DNA from: an archaeon | Lineage (GTDB): Archaea; Iainarchaeota; Iainarchaeia; Iainarchaeales; Iainarchaeaceae | DNA length: 14,396 nucleotides | Reading direction: 5' to 3' | Assembly (NCBI GenBank): GCA_024653865.1 | Contig: JANLHD010000170.1 | Coordinates: 1 to 14,396, forward strand | Shown: positions 1 to 5,866 of the stretch, piece after piece | Layout of the letters: every line of letters starts with the position of its first letter | Numbering within the stretch: the stretch's first letter is position 1 | Made by a program: the position numbers and the translations under genes | Notes under the pieces: generated by a model | The model's input: the letters and a program-made list of their open reading frames with translations, nothing else | Database searches by the model: none | What the model was told of the DNA's origin: nothing

Positions 1-35
1 AAAAAGTGGGAATAGTAATACAATGCCAAAAAGGC

Positions 36-188
36 TCACCACCAAATTTTTTGGGTGGAAGGAACAAATTTCGCGTTTACATAATCCATTCTGGCATAAA
101 TCCCGGTATGCATCAAAACGTGCTTTTGCACATCTTGACCCGGGCCATTCATGTGAAATTTTCTGCCGCAATAAGAGCAAACGTACAC
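36..188 (-). CDS. Small C2H2 zinc-finger protein (50 aa, GTG start)
   Basis: A 50-codon reading frame starts at GTG (188-186) and ends at TGA (38-36). Residues 4-7 are C-S-Y-C, followed by G-R-K-F and, after a longer fingertip, H-V-L-M-H-T-G. This gives C-x2-C-x15-H-x3-H, with the aromatic residue at the classical spacing after the second Cys and a hydrophobic residue three positions before the first His. It is a C2H2 finger with three extra residues in the tip. The C-terminal 20 residues (Y-A-R-M-D-Y to the W-W end) have no recognised motif. No ATG precedes the first Cys, and the frame is closed by a TAA at 227-225, so GTG is the only normal start that keeps the finger. A GGTG lies about 4 bases upstream, and a TATA-like element at 227-235 predicts a transcript start near 205. 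Likely a nucleic-acid-binding protein (inference). It diverges from a TrmB gene across a palindrome and may be co-regulated with it. Confidence 0.6.
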   Translation of the reverse strand: MYVCSYCGRKFHMNGPGQDVQKHVLMHTGIYARMDYVNAKFVPSTQKIWW

Positions 189-226
189 GCAACACCACTT
201 ATAGGAATTGCGCGGAAGAACGAGTT

Positions 227-235
227 ATTCTATAG
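227..235 (-). promoter_or_regulatory. TATA-like element for the zinc-finger gene
   Basis: The minus strand reads CTATAGAAT. Initiation about 26 bases downstream would fall near 205, leaving a leader of about 17 bases before the GTG. It touches the left arm of the palindrome at 235-255, so a protein bound there would block it. Confidence 0.35.
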
Positions 236-255
236 TTGTGGTGCCATACCACAAC
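235..255. promoter_or_regulatory. 21-bp perfect palindrome, candidate operator
   Basis: The arms GTTGTGGT (235-242) and ACCACAAC (248-255) are perfectly complementary around a 5-base centre. The site lies between the TATA elements of two divergent genes, one of which encodes a TrmB-type regulator. That is the expected place for an autoregulatory operator controlling both directions. A hairpin role is less likely because the site lies upstream of both predicted transcript starts. Confidence 0.5.
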
Positions 256-257
256 AA

Positions 258-268
258 TTAAATAAATA
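258..268 (+). promoter_or_regulatory. TATA box for the first TrmB gene
   Basis: TTAAATAAATA is centred about 26 bases upstream of the ATG at 289, and no ribosome site precedes that ATG. This is the geometry of a leaderless archaeal transcript and supports ATG 289 over the TTG immediately before it. Confidence 0.55.
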
Positions 269-288
269 AGGGCGCAATATTTCTTTTG

Positions 289-1017
289 ATGTTGGAGAAT
301 AATCTTGGAAAAATCGGGTTCAGCCCTTCCGAAATAAAGGTTTACCTAAACCTGCTCCAAAGGTCCAACAGCTACGCAAACAAAATCAGCGTGGAAACCG
401 GGGTTAACAGGACCAATGTTTACGAGGCACTTGACCGGCTTTGCGCCAAAGGCGTGGTTTCTTTCATCACAAGAAACAAGGTAAAATGGTACGAGGCAAT
501 GCCCGCGGAGTCCTTAACCTCAGTGCTTGGGGCAAAAGAAGCCGAACTCCAAAAAACCGGGGAATCCCTCCTAACTGACCTTAAAAAGCTCAAGAAAGCA
601 CTCTCACCACCAAAAGAGCCACTCGAAGCGGGAATTTTTGTGGGAAAAAAAGGCTTCAGGATGCTTTTTGATGAAATGCTCGAGGCACGAAAGCCAATCC
701 ATTTTTTTGCCGCCGAACTGCAATTCAAATCTCTCTTCGGGGTTTATTTCGAGCAATGGCACAAAAAAAGAATTGAAAAGGGAATTATGCAAAAAACAAT
801 TTTCCCAAAAAAAATGAAAGCGCAAGTAAAGCAGCGAAAATTGCTGAAATACAAATTTGTGGATGATGAATTTGCCAACCCCACTACCACGATTATTTAT
901 GGAAACGCCACCCTGCTCATTAATTGGGGCAAGGAACCAATAGTAATTAAAATTGAAAATCGGGAAATTGCCAAATCACACCTTAATTATTTCAACCTAA
1001 TCTGGAAGTCGGCATGA
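289..1017 (+). CDS. TrmB-family transcriptional regulator
   Basis: A 242-aa protein with TrmB architecture. Residues 1-70 form a winged helix (G-F-S-P-S-E-I-K-V-Y-L, then helix V-N-R-T-N-V-Y-E-A-L-D-R-L and wing G-V-V-S-F). A charged helical linker at about 82-105 probably forms a dimerising coiled coil, and residues 112-242 match the C-terminal sensor/PLD-like region of TrmB proteins (G-I-F-V-G-K-K-G-F start, hydrophobic strands, I-A-K-S-H-L-N-Y-F end). TrmB proteins are archaeal sugar-sensing repressors or activators of transport and carbohydrate genes; the ligand here cannot be read. ATG 289 is chosen because the TATA element is 26 bases upstream; a TTG at 286 is the alternative. A palindrome between this gene and the divergent zinc-finger gene suggests autoregulation. 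It converges on the homing-endonuclease-like gene, with only 3 bases between the stop codons. Confidence 0.87.
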   Translation: MLENNLGKIGFSPSEIKVYLNLLQRSNSYANKISVETGVNRTNVYEALDRLCAKGVVSFITRNKVKWYEAMPAESLTSVLGAKEAELQKTGESLLTDLKKLKKALSPPKEPLEAGIFVGKKGFRMLFDEMLEARKPIHFFAAELQFKSLFGVYFEQWHKKRIEKGIMQKTIFPKKMKAQVKQRKLLKYKFVDDEFANPTTTIIYGNATLLINWGKEPIVIKIENREIAKSHLNYFNLIWKSA

Positions 1018-1032
1018 AAATCACATCATGCC
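1011..1032. terminator. Small palindrome spanning convergent stop codons
   Basis: GGCATG (1011-1016) and CATGCC (1027-1032) are complementary around a 10-base loop. The hairpin contains the stop codons of the TrmB gene and the convergent endonuclease gene. It could act as a bidirectional 3'-end structure; a U-tract is absent, so the call is weak. Confidence 0.25.
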
Positions 1033-2370
1033 CTTCACAACTGTTTCAGGGATATCCAACTCGCCGTAATACAATGGTTTCTTACCATAATGAACCCAAG
1101 AATTTATCTTGTAAAAATAGGCCTTTGGCAAGCCAAGTTGTTTGTAGATTTTCCTCCTTCCAATGCCTGAAGAGTGCATTTGCATTACTTTTTCATAAAT
1201 TTCCCACTCATTTTGCAGGTGCTTAGAGTTTTCAAAAAATTGCTCAACTTTGTCGGCGAACCTTGCCTTTTTCTCAGAGGCATATTTGAAAGGAACTTCG
1301 TTGAATAGCCTAACTATATTTGGACTGTGAGAATCTAATCCGAAATAGAACTTTTTGGAAATGAGACCATCTTTCCTGATGGTTTTATAGCTTCTGTCGA
1401 GGCAAACCTTAGAAGAAGAAATCCCAAACTCATTTAGCAAATCTTTCAATTGGTTAAGAAAATAGACAATGGCCTCTTCCTTTCCTTCAACTTTGTGCAT
1501 CCCAAACTGTGGTGAAGTGAAAGCGTTTTTTGCCCTAATATTAGGGCACTGCAGTTCATTCCCGAATAAAACCCCTAGAAAATCTCGCTTGATTTCCTTT
1601 GGCGCATTTAGAATCCAAATTGGCAATTTAAATGATTGAACAACTTTATCGCCTTTTGGAGCACCCGCCAAATGCAAGAGCCTTGCGAAAGGGGAAGAAT
1701 GAATTCTCAAATAATAGGATGACCCAACTATATTTTGAGTAAAATGACGTCCCTTTATTTCTTTTTTTGTGACACTTGTGGTTTCCCTTTTTTCCAATTC
1801 AGTAGTAAAGCCAAAATTAGCCTCAATTTTCCTTTTTAGTTTTTCTAAATCTTCCTTTTCCCCGGTTAAACCAACTCCGCTAAAATCCTTGCCAATAGTT
1901 CCATCGCCCAAAACAAAAGCAAAAATCTCAACAAAGAGTTTAAAGTGTGGAGACCCATCTGCAACAAGAGGAAGCAGATTGGCGTTTTTCAGTTTATTGG
2001 CTCCTTTTATTCCCCATGGAGTCTGTCCTTCCGAGAGCCAACCATGAACTGTCCTGTTTGGCTCATTAATCTGACGGGCTATTTCTGAATAATTTTTTGT
2101 TGATTTTGATAATTGTAACGCCCAAAAATATTTTTGTGCTCTTATTTTTGAATCTTCAGAGTAAGAGGAAACAAAGTCTCCATCGCTAACAATTACATTA
2201 GACACAGTAGAAATGCTGTCTCGTAATTTAAAACGTCTTTGAGACACCTCATTGCCGGTGTTCAAATCAACCACCCAACCAAAATATCCATAATCAAACC
2301 CTCCAGAAAAAGAAATACCCACTCTAATCTTCCCGTCGAAAACAAATGTAGACCCACGACAACAACCCAT
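1021..2370 (-). CDS. Free-standing LAGLIDADG homing-endonuclease-like protein
   Basis: A 449-aa frame from ATG 2370. Two LAGLIDADG motifs are visible: F-A-F-V-L-G-D-G-T-I-G at about 150-160 and D-F-L-G-V-L-F-G-N-E-L at 263-273. They are about 113 residues apart, as expected for a single-chain, two-motif enzyme. The first keeps the metal-binding Asp (D156); in the second the acidic position appears to be Glu (E272). A helix-turn-helix (Y-S-E-I-A-R-Q-I then T-V-H-G-W-L) lies at 94-112, and a second, recombinase-like one (G-I-G-R-R-K-I-Y-K-Q-L-G-L) at 402-414. Such proteins cleave long DNA targets and spread as selfish genes; some have become regulators. It lacks intein splice motifs. Residues 1-85 do not match the family and overlap a short ORF (2262-2402) in another frame, so the true start may be downstream (GTG codons at residues 42 and 56) or a frameshift may be present. 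The region is more AT-rich than its neighbours, consistent with transfer. Confidence 0.72.
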   Translation of the reverse strand: MGCCRGSTFVFDGKIRVGISFSGGFDYGYFGWVVDLNTGNEVSQRRFKLRDSISTVSNVIVSDGDFVSSYSEDSKIRAQKYFWALQLSKSTKNYSEIARQINEPNRTVHGWLSEGQTPWGIKGANKLKNANLLPLVADGSPHFKLFVEIFAFVLGDGTIGKDFSGVGLTGEKEDLEKLKRKIEANFGFTTELEKRETTSVTKKEIKGRHFTQNIVGSSYYLRIHSSPFARLLHLAGAPKGDKVVQSFKLPIWILNAPKEIKRDFLGVLFGNELQCPNIRAKNAFTSPQFGMHKVEGKEEAIVYFLNQLKDLLNEFGISSSKVCLDRSYKTIRKDGLISKKFYFGLDSHSPNIVRLFNEVPFKYASEKKARFADKVEQFFENSKHLQNEWEIYEKVMQMHSSGIGRRKIYKQLGLPKAYFYKINSWVHYGKKPLYYGELDIPETVVKGMM

Positions 2371-2402
2371 GCTAAAAGAAAAATAGAAGTAGCGGGATTC
2401 AT
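2262..2402 (-). CDS. Short hydrophobic protein, 46 aa (ORF B), possible truncated gene start
   Basis: ATG 2402 is preceded by GAGGAGGG with 8 bases to the ATG and overlaps the TGA of the upstream short ORF as ATGA, a classical translational-coupling layout. The product starts M-N-P-A-T-S-I-F-L-L-A-W-V-V-V-V-G-L, a strong membrane helix or signal anchor. A second hydrophobic stretch follows (V-F-L-F-L-E-G-L-I-M-D-I-L-V-G-W-L-I). The last 109 bases overlap the N-terminal part of the endonuclease frame. Either this is a genuine micro-membrane protein and the endonuclease starts later, or it is the start of a longer exported protein broken by a frameshift and the endonuclease insertion. No function can be assigned. 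Confidence 0.4.
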   Translation of the reverse strand: MNPATSIFLLAWVVVVGLHLFSTGRLEWVFLFLEGLIMDILVGWLI

Positions 2403-2500
2403 ATCCCGTCCCTCCTCATGTTCGAAAGAATTTCAGAAAGGCTTAAGCCTGCGCTGAACGGGTTTCCCCTTGCCTCTGAAACTTTTTGAGAAAAATCCAT
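2399..2500 (-). CDS. Short ORF of 33 aa with perfect ribosome site (ORF A)
   Basis: ATG 2500 follows GGAGGTGA with four bases between, the best Shine-Dalgarno match in the window. The 33-residue product (M-D-F-S-Q-K-V-S-E-A-R-G start, I-L-S-N-M-R-R-D-G-I end) is polar with an amphipathic C-terminal half and no known motif. Its stop overlaps the start of ORF B (ATGA). The ribosome site and start codon lie inside the left arm of the long inverted repeat. In a read-through minus-strand RNA they would therefore be buried in a stem, suggesting a leader peptide or conditionally translated gene (inference). Confidence 0.4.
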   Translation of the reverse strand: MDFSQKVSEARGNPFSAGLSLSEILSNMRRDGI

Positions 2501-2667
2501 CGAATCACCTCCAATTAAGGACGAATTTTTTCGTGGACGTCTCTGCTGCTTTTGAGGCATTAAACCCTAACGGAGCACCCAAGTAGCGGAGTTAGGTTTA
2601 AGCCGAGAAAAGCAGAGTCCTACGAAAAAATTCCTTATTGGGAGGCGATGGATTTGGAACTCAAAAA
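2483..2667. repeat. Long diverged inverted repeat (arms about 89 and 77 bases, 19-base loop)
   Basis: The left arm 2483-2571 and right arm 2591-2667 are reverse complements of each other with small gaps and few mismatches. Shared blocks, read on the plus strand of the left arm, include TTTTTGAG, AAATCCATCG, CCTCC, AAGG, AATTTTTTCGT, TCTGCT, TTAAA and CCTAAC. The 19-base loop is 2572-2590. Each arm contains a ribosome site, ATG GAT and following codons pointing outward. The minus copy opens ORF A; the plus copy opens a 7-codon ORF (2648-2671). It looks like an inverted duplication of a gene start that has since diverged, or a MITE-like foldback element. The many small differences make an assembly foldback unlikely. 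The right arm ends exactly at the stop codon of the zinc-protein gene. Confidence 0.75.
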
Positions 2668-2862
2668 TTAGAGCATTTTCTTGCTCGCGCGCTTCGCAGA
2701 CCTCATGCACTTCACGTGCCAAAACTGCCCCATCCACTTCTTGTCCGTCCCCGGATTGCCGCACATCGAGCACGCCTGCGAATACTTGCCCATCGGGATT
2801 TGCTCTGCAGTTTCGTCTTTCTTTTCCTCTTTTTTTCCCGCGATTTTATCCAGAAAACCCAT
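2668..2862 (-). CDS. Small zinc-binding (C2HC-type) protein, 64 aa
   Basis: A 64-aa protein from ATG 2862. The first 20 residues (M-G-F-L-D-K-I-A-G-K-K-E-E-K-K-D-E) look like a short amphipathic plus charged tail. The core is C31-S-M-C34-G, then W-x4-W-H49-V-K-C52, a C-x2-C-x14-H-x2-C zinc-ligand set, followed by a basic helix (R-S-A-K-R-A-S-K-K). This resembles small treble-clef or half-LIM-like archaeal proteins; I recognise no named family. A longer frame reaches 2898, but ATG 2862 is preferred because it sits one base after the stop of the preceding gene (TGA-A-ATG), a coupled arrangement. It is the last gene of the three-gene operon and ends at the inverted repeat. The likely role is RNA, ribosome or protein binding, inferred only from its zinc ligands, basic tail and translation-factor-like neighbour. 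Confidence 0.62.
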   Translation of the reverse strand: MGFLDKIAGKKEEKKDETAEQIPMGKYSQACSMCGNPGTDKKWMGQFWHVKCMRSAKRASKKML

Positions 2863-2863
2863 T

Positions 2864-3217
2864 TCAAGCACCGAACCTGAGCTTTGAGCCGCGCACAATG
2901 TCCTTTTTTTCCACTCCAGAAAGATTAAAGCCTACAAAAGAGCCGGCACCTGCCTGCTGCATTTGCTCATGGTGCGCCTCGATTGTTTTTACAATCCCGA
3001 CTTTTCCATTTATTGTTGATTTCATCCCGATTTTGAGAATGCCTTCCACAACCTTTCCAACAGGAACTATGCCAACGCCCGCAATGGAGTACACGTCCTG
3101 AACCTCCACCAATGCAAAATCCCCCGAACCAACTTGGGAGGGAGCGCTCTTCCTTTTCTCCGCAAGCTCTTCCTGAAACGTTTTTTTCTTCCCTAATACT
3201 CCATCAAACAAGCCCAT
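2864..3217 (-). CDS. Orphan EF1A/EF-Tu domain II-like beta-barrel protein
   Basis: A 117-aa protein. After an N-terminal tail (M-G-L-F-D-G-V-L-G-K-K-K, then a charged helix to about residue 28), residues 33-117 read as domain II of translational GTPases. Visible marks are V-E-V-Q-D-V-Y-S-I-A-G-V-G-I-V-P-V-G-K-V, then G-I-L-K-I-G-M, then V-G-I-V-K-T-I-E-A-H-H-E, A-G-A-G-S-F-V-G-F-N-L-S-G-V and D-I-V-R-G-S-K-L. There is no P-loop or other GTPase motif, so it is a free-standing domain II rather than a truncated EF1A; it keeps its own start, and nothing upstream encodes a G domain. In full-length factors domain II contacts the ribosome and aminoacyl-tRNA end. Its start follows the previous stop by 5 bases, with GGTGA overlapping that stop. 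The N-terminal tail resembles that of the following zinc protein. Confidence 0.75.
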   Translation of the reverse strand: MGLFDGVLGKKKTFQEELAEKRKSAPSQVGSGDFALVEVQDVYSIAGVGIVPVGKVVEGILKIGMKSTINGKVGIVKTIEAHHEQMQQAGAGSFVGFNLSGVEKKDIVRGSKLRFGA

Positions 3218-3222
3218 TCAAA

Positions 3223-3753
3223 TCACCCGCTTTTTCCTCCGAACCTAATTATATTCAACCCGAGTCGTCTTTCTTGTTCTTCCCTCTTTTTCTCGGCCAT
3301 TGCCTTGCCAAAATCCGGAAATTTTTGCACAATCTTTTCTATCGTCGGAAGTTCGCCCGTCTCTTTCTCATGACGATTGACATAACTGATTACTTTACCG
3401 CCAAGTGCCCTTATTTGGCCGGCGTCCATATTATTATAATCATGATCAAGAGGAAGGTAAGACCTTATTTCATCCATTAATTTAGACTTGGCTTTGCGCG
3501 GTTTTGGATTGCCATATACAATTTTTCGCGTCGCAGGAAGGTCCACAAAACGCGGATCCAGGCGCATGTGCCCAAGCGTCATTGCCCATTTCTTATCACG
3601 AATGTGATCGAGGAAAAACTTAATGGCAAGCATTTTCTTTTCCGGTGGAATGGACATTGCCATAATCCTATTAAGAGTTGCCTGTGCATGGCCCTGCGCC
3701 CTTCTTGTATTAAGGTGGCCCCTAATAGTCTTGTGAATAATGTTTATGGGCAT
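3223..3753 (-). CDS. Hypothetical basic helical protein, 176 aa
   Basis: ATG 3753 opens a 176-residue, Lys/Arg-rich, mostly helical protein that I do not recognise. Visible parts are an N-terminal basic helix (I-I-H-K-T-I-R-G-H-L-N-T-R-R), a middle segment R-L-D-P-R-F-V-D-L-P-A-T-R-K with G-N-P-K-P-R-K-A-K, an acidic patch L-P-L-D-H-D-Y-N-N-M-D, and a C-terminal helix rich in K and E (A-M-A-E-K-K-R-E-E-Q-E-R-R). No membrane segment, zinc ligands or nucleotide motif is seen. It is the first gene of the operon with the orphan domain II and zinc protein. It diverges from the YchF GTPase gene over a 53-bp gap with a shared TATA element. The basic character and neighbours hint at ribosome or RNA association, which is inference only. 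Confidence 0.7.
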   Translation of the reverse strand: MPINIIHKTIRGHLNTRRAQGHAQATLNRIMAMSIPPEKKMLAIKFFLDHIRDKKWAMTLGHMRLDPRFVDLPATRKIVYGNPKPRKAKSKLMDEIRSYLPLDHDYNNMDAGQIRALGGKVISYVNRHEKETGELPTIEKIVQKFPDFGKAMAEKKREEQERRLGLNIIRFGGKSG

Positions 3754-3776
3754 TTAACCTAATTGCGGAATCAACC

Positions 3777-3784
3777 TATAAAAA
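3777..3784. promoter_or_regulatory. Shared TATA element of a divergent gene pair
   Basis: TATAAAAA is centred 26-27 bases before the YchF ATG (3807) and 27-28 bases before the minus-strand ATG (3753). Neither start has a Shine-Dalgarno. One AT-rich element appears to serve two leaderless transcripts. A second, cryptic element for the minus gene cannot be excluded. Confidence 0.5.
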
Positions 3785-3806
3785 CCCTTTCAAGCCAGAT
3801 TCTTGC

Positions 3807-5000
3807 ATGATAATAGGGGTAGTGGGAAAGCCAAGTTCCGGAAAAAGCACTTTTTTCAATGCCGCAACAATGCAGGACGTGCCAATGGCATCATACCCGT
3901 TCACCACAATCGAGGCAAACAAGGCAATAGGATTTGTCCGCGTGGAGTGCGTGGACAAGGACTTTGGCGTGCAATGCAACCCAAGGCACGGTTTTTGCGT
4001 GAACGGAACCCGCTTTGTGCCGGTGGAACTCGTTGATGTGGCGGGGCTGGTTCCGGGGGCGCACGAAGGCAAGGGCAGGGGAAACCAATTCCTCTCCGAC
4101 CTCTCCCGCGCAGACGTACTGATTCATGTGGTGGACGCCGCCGGAAGCACGAACGAAAAAGGCGACCCCTTGCCCCCGGGAACACACGACCCGACAGGCG
4201 ACATAATTTTTTTGGAAGAAGAAATCGGGTACTGGTTTCTCGGAATACTTGAAAAAAGCTGGGCCAAATTGGCAAAAACCCCGTACGAATCAAGGGACAA
4301 AATGATCAACGCCATAACCCAGCACCTCTCCGGAATAGGCGCAAAACAAGACCAGGTGGAAGCCGCAATGCGCGAACTTGGAACAATAGAAAAAAAACTC
4401 AACGAGTGGGGAGAAGAGGACAAAAAAAACTTTGCATTCAAGCTCCGGGAAAAATCCAAGCCAATCATAATTGCCGCAAACAAAATGGATTTGCCGGCGG
4501 CAAAAGAAAACGTCAAAAAAATGCGCGAAAAATTCCCAAACACCACCATAATCCCGTGCAGCGGAATCGCCGAACTCACGCTAAAGCGCGCGGCAAAAGA
4601 AGGCGCAATAAATTACATCCAAGGGGCGGCAACGTTCGAAATCACAAAGGATTTGAACGAAAAACAAAGGCAGGGAATTGAATACATCAAAAAGAACGTG
4701 CTCGAAACCTTCGGCACAACCGGAGTGCAGGAAATACTGGAAAAAGCCGTGTTCCAAGTCCTAAAATACATTGCGATTTTTCCGGGAGGCACAAAAGGAT
4801 TGGGTGATAAGGATGGAAATATTATTCCTGATTGTTTCCTTTTGCCGCCAAAAAGCACGGCGCTCGATTTTGCGTACTCGCTTCACACGGATTTCGGGGA
4901 CAAGTTCATAAAGGCAATAAACGTCAAAAACAAGCAATTAATCGGAAAAGAGCACCAACTTGCGCACCGCGACGTAATAGAAATCGTGCACGGGAAATAG
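3807..5000 (+). CDS. YchF/OLA1-type GTPase (archaeal, TGS domain)
   Basis: A 397-aa protein, the usual length for archaeal YchF-like GTPases of the Obg-HflX group. The P-loop G-K-P-S-S-G-K-S-T is at 7-15, switch II D-V-A-G-L-V at 77-82, the guanine-specificity motif N-K-M-D at 225-228 and a G5-like C-S-G at 251-253. A helical insertion lies at about 135-215, and a C-terminal TGS domain from about 345 (L-P-P-K-S-T-A-L-D-F-A-Y-S-L-H-T-D) to the end (H-R-D-V-I-E-I-V). The NKMD motif predicts guanine specificity, as in archaeal members, rather than the ATP preference of bacterial YchF and human OLA1. The family associates with ribosomes and stress or translation control. ATG 3807 fits a leaderless transcript. 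Its stop abuts the stop of the convergent TrmB gene with no spacer. It diverges from the operon carrying an orphan translation-factor domain. Confidence 0.93.
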   Translation: MIIGVVGKPSSGKSTFFNAATMQDVPMASYPFTTIEANKAIGFVRVECVDKDFGVQCNPRHGFCVNGTRFVPVELVDVAGLVPGAHEGKGRGNQFLSDLSRADVLIHVVDAAGSTNEKGDPLPPGTHDPTGDIIFLEEEIGYWFLGILEKSWAKLAKTPYESRDKMINAITQHLSGIGAKQDQVEAAMRELGTIEKKLNEWGEEDKKNFAFKLREKSKPIIIAANKMDLPAAKENVKKMREKFPNTTIIPCSGIAELTLKRAAKEGAINYIQGAATFEITKDLNEKQRQGIEYIKKNVLETFGTTGVQEILEKAVFQVLKYIAIFPGGTKGLGDKDGNIIPDCFLLPPKSTALDFAYSLHTDFGDKFIKAINVKNKQLIGKEHQLAHRDVIEIVHGK

Positions 5001-5801
5001 TCAGAGCCTAATTCGCGCAACCTTTTTGCCGCCAAGCTGCTTTCTTGTTTTCGAAGTTTTCCACATAGAGCTAAAATAATTTCTAAGCGAAGCCGCAAGC
5101 TCGCGGCTCTCAAGCTGGAAAGCATACGGTGGGTCCCAAACAGTGAACAGCACCTTGTCCTTGTAAATGTTCGAGATGGCGGGGGTGAAATATGCCCTGG
5201 AAATATACCGAACCTGAGTCAATGGCTCCTGCTCACGGTCAAAGCCAACCGAATCAATGAGATCCTCGCTAAGAATTATCCTTGCTACAATCCCCTTAGA
5301 AGCCCTCTTTAGGTGAAATTGCCTAATGAAGCGCCTAAAGCGTTCTTTCGAACCCGGAACCGTGGTCACGCCTAGAACATTATAAGTTTCGCCTTTCCCC
5401 ATGCTCTCCAAAATATCTTCGAATGCAACATGCAAGCCATCCCATCCCTCGAACACCTTTGCGCAATGGGAACCGCGAAGCTCCTTTCTCTTCCTCTCGA
5501 ATTCCACAACCGTGGACCTGATTTTCCTTTCCTGCAATTCGAGAGCCGATTTCTTTTTCTCAAGAAAATCAATTATGCGCAAAGGGCTCTCAATGTCAAA
5601 TACGCGCGAATTGTTCCTCACAAAATAGCTCACAATCCCCCGCGAAATGAGCTTTTCGAGGCAAAAATAAGCGCTTGACTTCTGAAGCGCTGTCCTTTGG
5701 ACTATTGTGCCGATTGTGGAGGGCCCCAATTCAAAAAGCGACAAATACACCTTGCGCTCGGCAAAAGACAACCCGATGTCCGAAAGCAATGAATCATCCA
5801 T
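5001..5801 (-). CDS. TrmB-family transcriptional regulator (second copy)
   Basis: A 266-aa protein with the TrmB layout. A winged helix lies at 1-70 (I-G-L-S-F-A-E-R-K-V-Y-L, recognition helix Q-K-S-S-A-Y-F-C-L-E-K-L, wing G-I-V-S-Y-F). A Lys/Glu-rich coiled-coil linker spans about 78-108, and a PLD-like sensor region runs from about 112 to 250, ending in the family-like E-S-R-E-L-A-A-S-L-R-N-Y-F. The C-terminal tail is basic (K-T-R-K-Q-L-G-G-K-K). It shares architecture with the TrmB at 289-1017 but is clearly diverged from it. ATG 5801 has a TATA-like element 28 bases upstream and no ribosome site, so it is probably leaderless. It converges on YchF and diverges from a small membrane protein. 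The sugar cluster from 6292 onward is a plausible target set (inference). Confidence 0.87.
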   Translation of the reverse strand: MDDSLLSDIGLSFAERKVYLSLFELGPSTIGTIVQRTALQKSSAYFCLEKLISRGIVSYFVRNNSRVFDIESPLRIIDFLEKKKSALELQERKIRSTVVEFERKRKELRGSHCAKVFEGWDGLHVAFEDILESMGKGETYNVLGVTTVPGSKERFRRFIRQFHLKRASKGIVARIILSEDLIDSVGFDREQEPLTQVRYISRAYFTPAISNIYKDKVLFTVWDPPYAFQLESRELAASLRNYFSSMWKTSKTRKQLGGKKVARIRL

Positions 5802-5822
5802 TCAACTACTTTTGGAAGATGC

Positions 5823-5835
5823 AGAATAAATAGTT
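5823..5835 (-). promoter_or_regulatory. TATA box for the second TrmB gene
   Basis: The minus strand reads AACTATTTATTCT, centred about 28 bases before the ATG at 5801. No ribosome site is present, supporting a leaderless start. Confidence 0.5.
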
Positions 5836-5866
5836 ATGCATTAGTAGTCCAGTAACTGTACTCCCT

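Noticed and set aside
6..269. 87-aa plus-strand frame at the window start
   Set aside because: It is antisense to the zinc-finger frame, lacks domain-like composition, and runs through the palindrome and promoter region.
1021..2370. Endonuclease gene considered as an intein
   Set aside because: No splice-junction Cys/Ser start block or C-terminal His-Asn followed by Cys/Ser/Thr, and no extein sequence on either side.
2419..2490. 23-aa plus-strand ORF starting M-F-E-R-I-S-E-R-L that superficially resembles an SRP54-like N-terminus
   Set aside because: It is antisense to ORF A, has no continuation or ribosome site, and the resemblance is only a generic amphipathic helix.
2512..2640. Inner stem of the inverted repeat considered as 5S rRNA, SRP RNA or RNase P RNA
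   Set aside because: None of the conserved loop motifs of those RNAs is present; the arms instead contain outward-facing ribosome sites and start codons.
2648..2671. Seven-codon plus-strand ORF with a GGAGG site in the right repeat arm
   Set aside because: Too short to call as a gene; treated as part of the duplicated gene start within the inverted repeat.
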